Of a DNA stretch of 64,000 nucleotides, positions 16,548-24,435 are shown piece after piece. Under the pieces are notes generated by a model. The model searched no databases. It was given only the letters and a program-made list of their open reading frames with translations, and was not told where the DNA came from. A program made the position numbers and the translations under genes. This stretch comes from Planctomycetaceae bacterium (GTDB taxonomy: Bacteria; Planctomycetota; Planctomycetia; Planctomycetales; Planctomycetaceae), in contig JAWKTX010000013.1 of the NCBI GenBank assembly GCA_041398825.1, positions 1 through 64,000 on the forward strand, written 5' to 3'. Position 1 is the first letter of the stretch, and each line of letters begins with the position of its first letter.

Positions 16548-17834
16548 ATGAATCTCAAGCAATTCCTCCAACTTACACTCACGACTGCCGCGGCTTCCGC
16601 GCTGTTGGCTGCTGGACTGATGGCTGATGAATCAGCATCGGTCCTGACGATTGGCTCCCCTGCCCCTTCGCTGGATGTTGAACACTGGGTCAGCGACGGT
16701 CACGGAAAATTCAAACCCGTGACGAAATTTGAGCCGGGTAAAGTCTATGTCGTCGAATTCTGGGCGACCTGGTGTGGTCCCTGTATCGCAAGTATGCCGC
16801 ATTTGGCCGAGACTCAGACGAAGTACGCAGATAAAGGCGTGCAGATTGTCAGTATCAGCGACGAAGATCTGGAAACTGTTGAAGGGTTTCTGAAACGTCC
16901 GGTGCGGGGTGGTGGGCCATCAGCAGACGATCCGGAAAAAAAACAGACATATGCTGAGCTGACCAGTGCTTATTGTTTGACAACGGATCCGGATGGTTCT
17001 GTTCAGAAGGACTACATGGAAGCTGCCGGACAAAATGGAATTCCGACCTGCTTTATTGTCGGCAAAGATGCAAGAGTCGAATGGATTGGGCATCCAATGG
17101 CAATGGATGAACCGCTCGAGGCAATCCTGACCGGGTCGTGGAATCGGGAGGAATTCCTGGCGGAATTCAAGAAGGAGCAGGAACGTGGCATGCTGATGTC
17201 AAAGCTTTCCGGCTTCATGCGAAAGGGTGATACCAAAGGTGCGTTGGCACTTCTGGCCAGGGCGAAAGAGTCCGCTGAAGGAGATGGAGCATACCTCGCA
17301 CAGATTGGCCAGCTGGAGTTTCAGGTCAAAGCGTCGACGGCTCTGCAGAAGATTCAAAAAGGAGATGTGGCGGAAGGGCTGAAAGAACTGGATGAAGTGG
17401 ATGCGACCGCCACTGAAAGTCAGAAAAGTCAGCTGAGGATGGTTCGGTTTCAGGTGCTTGTAAGTGTCAAGGAATATGATGCCGCAACGAAAGCTCTTTC
17501 GGATGTGGTTGGGTCAGGTGACGCGACACCTCAATTGATCAACCAGTTGACATGGCAGGTCTATGAGGCGGCAGCTGCAGATGAAGGGTTTTCTCAATCG
17601 CTGCTGCAAGCCTCAGCGTCCGCGGCCGAAGCTGCTGTAAAGCAGGAGCCCACGAATCCAATGATTCTGGACACACTTGCCCATCTTCAGCATCGCCTGG
17701 GTCACCTCGATGACGCCATTGCGACACAGCTGAAGGCGATAGAGAATGTTGACAATGCTCCGGATGCTGCCGCAGGTGAAATGAAGGAATTTCTCGCGAA
17801 ACTGAAGGCAGAGAAAACGAAGACAGCCGAGTAA
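16548..17834 (+). CDS. Exported TlpA-like thioredoxin with C-terminal TPR-like region
   Basis: 428 residues. A signal peptide is present (MNLKQFLQLTLTTAAASALL, cleaved near ADES). The redoxin/TlpA domain at about 30-200 has VYVVEFWATWCGPC (WCGPC active site) and a cis-proline region NGIPTCFIVGKD. Residues ~220-428 are helical repeats resembling TPRs (LDTLAHLQHRLGHLDDAIATQLKAI). It should act in the periplasm as a thiol-disulfide reductase, with the repeats recruiting a partner. The gene is monocistronic and followed by a clear terminator. Confidence 0.9.
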   Translation: MNLKQFLQLTLTTAAASALLAAGLMADESASVLTIGSPAPSLDVEHWVSDGHGKFKPVTKFEPGKVYVVEFWATWCGPCIASMPHLAETQTKYADKGVQIVSISDEDLETVEGFLKRPVRGGGPSADDPEKKQTYAELTSAYCLTTDPDGSVQKDYMEAAGQNGIPTCFIVGKDARVEWIGHPMAMDEPLEAILTGSWNREEFLAEFKKEQERGMLMSKLSGFMRKGDTKGALALLARAKESAEGDGAYLAQIGQLEFQVKASTALQKIQKGDVAEGLKELDEVDATATESQKSQLRMVRFQVLVSVKEYDAATKALSDVVGSGDATPQLINQLTWQVYEAAAADEGFSQSLLQASASAAEAAVKQEPTNPMILDTLAHLQHRLGHLDDAIATQLKAIENVDNAPDAAAGEMKEFLAKLKAEKTKTAE

Positions 17835-17868
17835 ATCTCCTCGGATTCGGTCATCGCAGATCAGTTTT

Positions 17869-17904
17869 GGGCTGGCAGACTTCGTTCTGTCGGCCCATTT
17901 TTTT
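17869..17904 (+). terminator. Rho-independent terminator
   Basis: GGGCTGGCAGA pairs with TCTGTCGGCCC (two non-Watson-Crick positions) around a short loop and is followed by a run of seven T. It closes the thioredoxin-like gene. Confidence 0.85.
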
Positions 17905-17973
17905 GCGATCCGGTTGACGTTACTTTGCGGTGCCGGTTCCGATACTTTGCAGTGGAATACGACTTTGCTCAGA

Positions 17974-19665
17974 TCATTCGGTCAGTTCAGCTCCGGATGC
18001 TGTGTTCGACTGCATTCGTAGTTGATCGTCCAGATTTTGCATGTGCTGACGGTATTGTTGATCAAGTACGTCAAATGTGACCCCGCTGATAGCCTCGAAT
18101 GATGGTTCCACGTTCAGGGTTTCTCGGGTTGGGCGATAGGCTGCAGACAGCAACTGCACAAAGGCATCTTTGTAGACCCCATCATCGAAGTGCATCATGA
18201 AATGGGTCAGGCCGGACGCCTGAGTGTATAGCTGCGCTACATGCGGACTGTTCTGAAAATCGGACTTGCCAAGCGAGCAAAACTGCTTCATTGGCATGTA
18301 AAAGCTAATCAGCGGATCGGCGCCGAGGGCTCGCTGCCTTGCCGTGTCAAAGCGCACAAATTCCGGATTGCCGACCGACAAGGAGCCCTGGTTGATTTCC
18401 AGGGATTCAAAATAACAGGCAAGTCCTTCGATCATCCAGAAGTTTGAGTTCTCACAGAGAACCCATTCGGTTGGCCTTCGAATTCGCATCTTTGCTGCTC
18501 GTATTCGAGCGGCCGCGAGTCGTTCATTCGATGTATGCAGATCCAGAATCTGGTGCGTTGCTTCGTGGTACACCGTTGAAAAATCGCTGGTATCTTCCTT
18601 CTGGTAGAAGAAGCTGGTTCGATCGGGCTGCGAATAGAATCCCGTCGTTTCAATTCCCCTGGGAATCAGGTGGGCAATGCGTTTGTTGTACTCCTCGGGA
18701 GTTGCGAAGTACTCGACCTCCATCGGACGGGATAACTGCGACTTTCGGCTGCTGCGGCTAACGGCTTCGAAGCGTTTCTCCAAAGCCTGCGGAGTGTCAA
18801 AGAAAACAGCCATGTTTCTCTGAAGCCAGTCGTAAAAGACTTCCAGTTTCTCGGAGAGCTCTACACCTGCTTCGAGGCTGACATTGGTCTTCACTCGGAA
18901 ATGCTCGCTCCGCACCTCCCAGGCATTCCTGAATTCCCGACGGATTTCAGCTTCCTTCTCCCTGCTGATCCAGTCAGATTTCCAGGGGCGAAATCCCTGT
19001 TCGTATCGAGCCAGCGTAGAGGATGGAATCCAGCCGAAACGGCTGTCGTAAATGCGCCCTTCACGTCGCATTTCCTGTTCAAAAGGAGAAACCCATTCGC
19101 CGTTGTACGCGGGATCCTCTGAGCGAGCCGGATCATGATAGAGTTGTTGCCCAAGAATAGACCTCGCAAATTCGTGGTCCGGGTCGAGGCGTACCACATC
19201 CAGAATCATGGAGAAAGCGAGTGATGGAAATCCCGAACGCAGTGCGGACCTTGCGAGTGTATACATTTCGGCAGCGCGTTCGGTTCGATGGTGATTCAAC
19301 TGAAGACGCCATGCCTGCTCATCCTGGGAAAGTGACGAGAGGACGGCTGGCTGTGCAAATCGATTCAGGGTTTCGGATTGCTGTCGGTTCGCAAGTTGCC
19401 TTGCCAGTTCAATCACAGAAGTCGCCCCGTCGGCCAGGTTGCGTTCGGTACACCAGGCATGGACCTTCTGCAAATCGGTGTTCATCAGGTGAAGAATCTG
19501 CTGGCGCTTTTCCTGAAACAACCGATGCCGTCGTTCTCTCGTCGCATCGTCGCCAAGCACAGTCTGGCTGAGTGCGCAGGCAAGCAACACCGTCAGCACT
19601 GTAAATCGCATGGGGGTTCTTGACATCGTTCGTCTGCGACGGCGGTCGCTCTTTCTGGGGGGCAT
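17974..19665 (-). CDS. DUF1570 family exported protein
   Basis: 563 residues. The start at 19665 has AGGA eight bases upstream; it begins with a basic stretch and a signal peptide (RFTVLTVLLACALSQTVLG). The core contains the DUF1570 segment VYHEATHQILDL, an HExxHQ zinc-peptidase-like helix, with GLACYFESLE downstream supplying a possible third ligand, and a C-terminal SGLTHFMMHFDDGVY. The family is widespread in planctomycetes and its function is unproven; the HE..H helix suggests a metallopeptidase-related fold acting outside the cytoplasm. It converges with the thioredoxin-like gene. Confidence 0.8.
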   Translation of the reverse strand: MPPRKSDRRRRRTMSRTPMRFTVLTVLLACALSQTVLGDDATRERRHRLFQEKRQQILHLMNTDLQKVHAWCTERNLADGATSVIELARQLANRQQSETLNRFAQPAVLSSLSQDEQAWRLQLNHHRTERAAEMYTLARSALRSGFPSLAFSMILDVVRLDPDHEFARSILGQQLYHDPARSEDPAYNGEWVSPFEQEMRREGRIYDSRFGWIPSSTLARYEQGFRPWKSDWISREKEAEIRREFRNAWEVRSEHFRVKTNVSLEAGVELSEKLEVFYDWLQRNMAVFFDTPQALEKRFEAVSRSSRKSQLSRPMEVEYFATPEEYNKRIAHLIPRGIETTGFYSQPDRTSFFYQKEDTSDFSTVYHEATHQILDLHTSNERLAAARIRAAKMRIRRPTEWVLCENSNFWMIEGLACYFESLEINQGSLSVGNPEFVRFDTARQRALGADPLISFYMPMKQFCSLGKSDFQNSPHVAQLYTQASGLTHFMMHFDDGVYKDAFVQLLSAAYRPTRETLNVEPSFEAISGVTFDVLDQQYRQHMQNLDDQLRMQSNTASGAELTE

Positions 19666-20260
19666 GTCTGAGATCCTGACTATTATTTGCGAAGTCCCAA
19701 TTTTGCCTTTCGATCCGTGAGGATATCAGAACGTACCCGGCCGACGAAGACCGCTGCAGAATCTCCGGAGGTCAGATGTTGATCCCTTACCTGAGCCGGT
19801 GATGCGTTGCTGCATGAATTCTCGATGCTGGAGAACAAAGATTTGCCTCCATGGAAAATTACTGGGTGTTCCCCGCACCTCGCTCGAATTTTGTGACATT
19901 GGCATTGTCAGTAGTGGTATGGCAACTACGATCCCCTTACACGGTTCAGGTTGATGGATCCTCCACGGATAGATGGCGAGAAGGGCCGACTTTGACGGTG
20001 CCTTAGATATTGCAGACTGAGTGATCTGGCCAGACCGTATTGTCTCGCAGGGGCAACCATTTCGGGTGGCTTTTGGAGCTGATTTCCGGTTCGTGGCAGA
20101 TCGTTCCGAAGTACGGAAGAATGCCGTGTTTTTAGGGTTCTAATGCGGCTTCAGTGCGTTGAAGCTCCAACTTTCTTTGTTAAAGTAGCCCGGAAATTGG
20201 AAAGTCGGGCTCGTAACCTGATTTCAGGTAGGGAAGCCTTATTACTGGGAGGGTCATCGA
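19666..20260. other. Long divergent intergenic region
   Basis: About 595 bp with no gene. It is AT-richer near 20140-20250, where AGCCCG and CGGGCT form a small hairpin (about 20186-20210). The following GGGAGG at 20248-20253 is a strong ribosome-binding site for the FixJ-type gene. A long leader for that gene is plausible. Confidence 0.45.
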
Positions 20261-20965
20261 ATGATTCAAAGAAAACGAAAAGTGATCAAGCGTTTGGAAA
20301 AGAAGGCTCCGCCACCGACGGAGTTCCAGCAGCCCAAGAAAAGAAGGCCATTTACGGTCTTCCTGGTTGAAGACGATCAGTCGGTTCGAGCGTCTCTCGT
20401 TGAGGCTCTTGGTGAGCAGAAGATCACAGTTCGCGACTACATGACAGCCATGGAGTTTTACCGAGACTATCGCGAGCCGGTTCCGGGCGTTCTGATTCTT
20501 GATATTCGCCTGCCAGGTATGAGCGGGATGGAACTTCAGGAGAAGCTGATTGAAGACGGTTTCACTTTGCCAATCGTCATGATTTCTGGTCATGCCGATG
20601 TTCCGATGGCCGTTCGCGCAATGAAGAACGGTGCCTTTGACTTCCTTTGCAAGCCGATCAAAGTCGAAGAGATGATTTCTGCTGTGGCGCGCGCTTACAG
20701 CTACTACTACGAAGTCGACACAGAAGTGCTCGCAGAAGAACTTGAAGAAACCGAAGAGAGCATCAATCGGTTGACATCTCGCGAACGTGAAGTTCTCGAC
20801 CACGTGGTTGAAGGACTCTCCAGCCGTGAGATTGCCGAAGAGCTTGGTGTAAGTACCAAGACAGTTGAGGCCCATCGAGCACGAATCAACGATAAGATGC
20901 GGGCTGATAACGTCTCACATCTGATTCGGATGTGCTTTGCGTATAACGAGGAACACAGCGAGTAA
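20261..20965 (+). CDS. FixJ/NarL-type response regulator
   Basis: 234 residues. A basic 30-residue N-terminal extension precedes a receiver domain with acidic pocket EDD (37-39), phospho-acceptor D81 (LILDIRLPGMSG) and K131 (CKPIKVEE). A LuxR-type helix-turn-helix follows at 171-225 (LTSREREVLDHVVEGLSSREIAEELGVSTKTVEAHR). It binds DNA as a dimer when phosphorylated. No histidine kinase is adjacent, so it is an orphan regulator. The ribosome-binding site GGGAGG lies seven bases before the ATG, suggesting strong expression. Confidence 0.9.
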   Translation: MIQRKRKVIKRLEKKAPPPTEFQQPKKRRPFTVFLVEDDQSVRASLVEALGEQKITVRDYMTAMEFYRDYREPVPGVLILDIRLPGMSGMELQEKLIEDGFTLPIVMISGHADVPMAVRAMKNGAFDFLCKPIKVEEMISAVARAYSYYYEVDTEVLAEELEETEESINRLTSREREVLDHVVEGLSSREIAEELGVSTKTVEAHRARINDKMRADNVSHLIRMCFAYNEEHSE

Positions 20966-20995
20966 GCCACGCTTTGTTCAAAATTCCAGCCGGAT

Positions 20996-21033
20996 GAAAA
21001 CACCGTGCCGCAGTTTTGCCGCACGGTGTTTTC
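20996..21033 (+). terminator. Terminator hairpin after the response regulator
   Basis: A 13-bp perfect stem, GAAAACACCGTGC (20996-21008) with GCACGGTGTTTTC (21021-21033), around a 12-base loop. The A and T ends would let it work in both directions. Confidence 0.85.
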
Positions 21034-21159
21034 GTTTGATCCCCCTGCTGCAACGAGATTCAGACTCCTGTGGCTTGCCTGCGGCTTCTGTTGCAGGCAC
21101 GATACTGGAGCAAGTCTGTCCGCCACACACTCAAATGGCGCCTGCCAAAGGGGCTCCGG

Positions 21160-22491
21160 ATGAAAAATTACTGCTTCCATTCCACCCGTCGCGCATTCCT
21201 CGCCAGTGCTACAGCGGCCCTGATGGCCCCCTCTGCAGCATCGGCCTTCGCGGCTGCAAACGATCGCATACAGATTGGTGTCATTGGTCTTGGATCACGC
21301 GGATTCAATTTACTGGATGATTTTCTGAAACACCGTTCTGCGCGAATTGTCGCATTGTGCGATGTTGATCATTTGCATTACCGCGACAACGCCTGGGGGA
21401 AAGGCCGCGCCTTTGGCCGAAAAGCGGCCGCGGACTATGTACAGAAAGCGTACGTGAAGCAGGGGAGCCCCATGTCTGCGCTTTTTCAGTGCAATGATTA
21501 CCGGGAGCTGATCGATCGCAAAGACGTGGATGCTGTGGTAATTGCCACGCCGGATCACTGGCATGCCTTGTGTACTCTCGATGCGCTGAATGCAGGCAAG
21601 GATGTCTACTGCGAAAAACCAGTGACGCACCTGTTTGCTGAGGGACAGGCTGTGGTTCAGGCCGTCGCAAGGAACAAATGTGTCTTTCAGACGGGTTCAC
21701 AACAACGCTCCGATCCTTTGTTCCGACGCGTGGTCGAATTGACACGCAATGGAATTCCTGGTGATGTGCAGACGATCGAGGTGGGGTTACCACCGGGGTA
21801 CGACAAGCCTCAGGGGGATACGACGGTGCAACGTCCCAGAGCGGATCTGGACTATGAAATGTGGTGTGGACCTTCGCCCGTCCTTCCACTGATGCAGGCG
21901 CGGCATCATCGCTGGTGGCGTGGGCATCGTGCTTATGGCGGAGGTGTGCTCATGGATTGGATTGGGCATCACAATGATATCGCGCACTGGGCAATGGGTG
22001 TCGATCGTGCGGGCCCGGTTACCGTCGAAGCCACCGGGTGGACTTTTCCGGAGACCGATGTCTACAACACTCCGCATGAGTACACGATTCGATGTGCCTA
22101 CGCCAACGGGGTGCATTCGACAATTTCAACCCACAACAGGCAGGGGCTGAAAATTATCGGCACCAAAGGCTGGGTCTGGGTCAACCGAGGCAGAATTGAG
22201 GCATCGGACGCCACCTGGCTGGAACCTGGGTTTTCACCGGGGGCTGTTAAAGTGACCGTCTCAGACGATCATGTGGGCAACTTCCTGGACTGCATCCGAA
22301 CCCGAAGTGAATGCATTGCTCCCGCTGATGCTGGGCATCGTTCCATTACGCCGGGGCACCTGGCCTATGTCTCGAATCATCTGAAGCGAAAGCTGGCCTG
22401 GGATCCGGTTGCAGAAGTCTGCCCGGATGATGCGGAAGCGACGGAACTGTTGAAGGCAACGGACTATCGAGAACCGTGGAGGCTGGCGTAA
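21160..22491 (+). CDS. TAT-exported Gfo/Idh/MocA-family oxidoreductase
   Basis: 443 residues from the ATG at 21160. A twin-arginine signal opens it (STRRAFLASATAALMAPSAAS, cut near AFA). The Rossmann motif IGVIGLGSRG follows, then the EKP motif (VYCEKPVTH) with the catalytic lysine, and a C-terminal Gfo/Idh/MocA substrate domain (HHRWWRGHRAYGGGVLMDWIGHHNDIAHW). Such enzymes act on sugars or cyclitols and are numerous in planctomycetes. Folded export implies the dinucleotide is bound before transport. The gene converges with the ROK regulator, a sugar-type regulator, which hints at a shared carbohydrate context. Confidence 0.9.
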   Translation: MKNYCFHSTRRAFLASATAALMAPSAASAFAAANDRIQIGVIGLGSRGFNLLDDFLKHRSARIVALCDVDHLHYRDNAWGKGRAFGRKAAADYVQKAYVKQGSPMSALFQCNDYRELIDRKDVDAVVIATPDHWHALCTLDALNAGKDVYCEKPVTHLFAEGQAVVQAVARNKCVFQTGSQQRSDPLFRRVVELTRNGIPGDVQTIEVGLPPGYDKPQGDTTVQRPRADLDYEMWCGPSPVLPLMQARHHRWWRGHRAYGGGVLMDWIGHHNDIAHWAMGVDRAGPVTVEATGWTFPETDVYNTPHEYTIRCAYANGVHSTISTHNRQGLKIIGTKGWVWVNRGRIEASDATWLEPGFSPGAVKVTVSDDHVGNFLDCIRTRSECIAPADAGHRSITPGHLAYVSNHLKRKLAWDPVAEVCPDDAEATELLKATDYREPWRLA

Positions 22492-22527
22492 GCAGATTGC
22501 GTATGTGCAGTCAGTGTATCGGCGGAT

Positions 22528-23694
22528 TCAGCTAAGCCGAGGTCCAAGGCTTTGGGTGAGTGAGTCTGTGATCGCGGCCATCGCCGCGGTTTGGACGGAG
22601 ACGGAGGCAGCTAACAGCTGACACGAACCAAAGCTTGCATCCAGTGCCTGGCTCCTGGCCAAATCCGCAATTCGTGAGAGAAGAGAGGGTTCGAATGCCA
22701 GTATTCGACTGTGAACAAAAAGAGTGGCCGGATTTAGTAAGTTGATTGCTGAGGCGACGACTTTAGCCATGGAGTGGCAGGCGAGTTCAAGTTCATCCTC
22801 AAGTCGAATCGCGCCGGACTGGCACTCCTGCCAGAGCTGGTCAAGCGACATATGGCGGCCGATGCGTTCGCAAACGGCTGCGAGGAAATCTGAATCCGTC
22901 GTGACCTGCCGCTTACCACTGTCGTCACTGTTCAACATTGCTGGCGGCGAAATCTGGCCTGCGAGACCGTTCCGTCCGGCGATGAGGTCTCCATCACTGT
23001 AGATTCCAAGCGTGGGGCCATCTGCCATGTCTACCATGACAAAGTCCCTCAGCCAGCGAGCATGTCCGAAGAGTCGTTCAGCCATCGCCAGCGACTGTCC
23101 CTGAGGGCGGGTTGCAACCTGAATGCCCGCCAAATTACTAAGGTCCGCGCTGAGCGACCGGCCCACAAGGAAGGGTGCCAGTTCTGAGTGGACAACGATC
23201 TGGCTTTGTCGACTGATGAGACCCGGAACACAGACTCCGACACCCAGCAGGCGAAACCCCTCCGTTTCCTGGATTTTCTTGACGCAGTCAGCCAGTAATT
23301 CCACAAACGTTTGGTAATTCGATGGGGTCGGGAAACTAAATGCTCGGTGGACATCCACTTCACCATCAATGGCTGCCGTGGTAACGCCGCTAAAAAATTG
23401 ACCTATGGTCACACCTACAACTCGGGAGCCCTGCTTGGCAATTCGCAGGCGTTTACCAGGACGCCCCAACAGGTTCTCGGAGACGTCAGTCTCTTCAACC
23501 AAACCTTGTTCAATCAGTTCAGCAACCACCTTCGAAACTGTGGGTGCGCTGATGCCGGTTTCACGCGTGAGGTCAGCGCGCGAAAACGGCCCGTTTTGTT
23601 GAAGCTTCTCGAAGACGGATCGAACCGTCATTTTCCGAAGGAGACCGGGCTGAATATCCGAAGCCATTTTGCAGTCAGATCGAAAGAGGTTCAC
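22528..23694 (-). CDS. ROK-family transcriptional regulator without zinc motif
   Basis: 388 residues. The N-terminal winged helix-turn-helix (FEKLQQNGPFSRADLTRETGISAPTVSKVVAELIEQGLV) is followed by a ROK domain (VVGVTIGQFFSGVTTAAIDGEV; LLGVGVCVPGLI). The segment GRNGLAGQI stands where sugar kinases have GxxGxAGExGH, and the cysteine-rich zinc motif is not present, so it is a regulator with a sugar-sensing domain rather than a kinase. Methionines at 23694 and 23667 are both possible starts. It lies tail-to-tail with the Gfo/Idh/MocA gene. Confidence 0.85.
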   Translation of the reverse strand: MNLFRSDCKMASDIQPGLLRKMTVRSVFEKLQQNGPFSRADLTRETGISAPTVSKVVAELIEQGLVEETDVSENLLGRPGKRLRIAKQGSRVVGVTIGQFFSGVTTAAIDGEVDVHRAFSFPTPSNYQTFVELLADCVKKIQETEGFRLLGVGVCVPGLISRQSQIVVHSELAPFLVGRSLSADLSNLAGIQVATRPQGQSLAMAERLFGHARWLRDFVMVDMADGPTLGIYSDGDLIAGRNGLAGQISPPAMLNSDDSGKRQVTTDSDFLAAVCERIGRHMSLDQLWQECQSGAIRLEDELELACHSMAKVVASAINLLNPATLFVHSRILAFEPSLLSRIADLARSQALDASFGSCQLLAASVSVQTAAMAAITDSLTQSLGPRLS

Positions 23695-24192
23695 CGAGGA
23701 ATTCCCGGCTTCGCGACCCCATCAACACCAATGGTTCCATCAGGTGTCGCAGAAAAACGAAGTTCAGATTAAATATTAGTCCCGAAGTAGTTTGTGGCTC
23801 CGTGGGAGGTCAGCTGAGGCGACAAAAGGCCACGTGATACTTAACTTTGCCAACGAATCGGAGGGCGGTTCTCGATTTCGAGGGCAAATGAAAATGACGC
23901 TGAGGGCTGTCCAGCTCAGAGTGTATTTCGGGGCAGGAGACGGTTCATCAGGCCGGCTTCCTTCTGGATGTCAACGGAGCGTAGGGTAACTCCTGATCTG
24001 CATTGACCGTCTGAAAATCATCGTAATTGTGACAACACGATTCGTAATCTTCGCGAATCGTTGTCCATGGTCGAAAAAGAAAGGCATTGTCGCCGGGATC
24101 GTTTTCGTGGCTGATACTTGAACCATCCAACGCAGCTAAGGGCTGTCGAATTTGTATGTGCACGACGTCCACCATTCCCCAACGGTGTCCCG
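23695..24192. other. Intergenic, nothing seen
   Basis: About 500 bp upstream of both the ROK regulator and the BON-like gene. No gene or repeat is recognised; it should hold the two divergent promoters. Confidence 0.35.
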
Positions 24193-24435
24193 ATGACCTC
24201 TGCTTCTCGTAATGCTTCTTATCGCTTCGATAACAAACACGACCTCCAGCACCAGTTTGTCGCATCGATCCGTCGCATTCAGCTCACGGATGTGACTGCA
24301 TCATTTGATGAGCAGGAGGTCAGGTTGACGGGGCAGGTTCGTTCATGGTACGAGAAGCAGCTTGTTCAGGAATCTGCCCGATCATTTGTGCCTGAACTTC
24401 GAATTGCGAACCTCGTCAGCGTCCGGCCAGAGTGA
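24193..24435 (+). CDS. Small BON-like domain protein
   Basis: 80 residues from the ATG at 24193; an upstream in-frame ATG at 24118 gives 105. The core reads SIRRIQLTDVTASFDEQEVRLTGQVRSWYEKQLVQE and ends in LRIANLVSV, matching the alpha-beta-beta pattern and GxV centre of BON (bacterial OsmY and nodulation) domains. There is no signal peptide. BON domains bind membranes or partner proteins. Its last 20 bp overlap the end of the convergent exporter gene. Confidence 0.65.
   Translation: MTSASRNASYRFDNKHDLQHQFVASIRRIQLTDVTASFDEQEVRLTGQVRSWYEKQLVQESARSFVPELRIANLVSVRPE

Noticed and set aside
19666..20260. tRNA or small RNA gene in the long intergenic region
   Set aside because: No cloverleaf, T-loop motif or strong terminator could be found.
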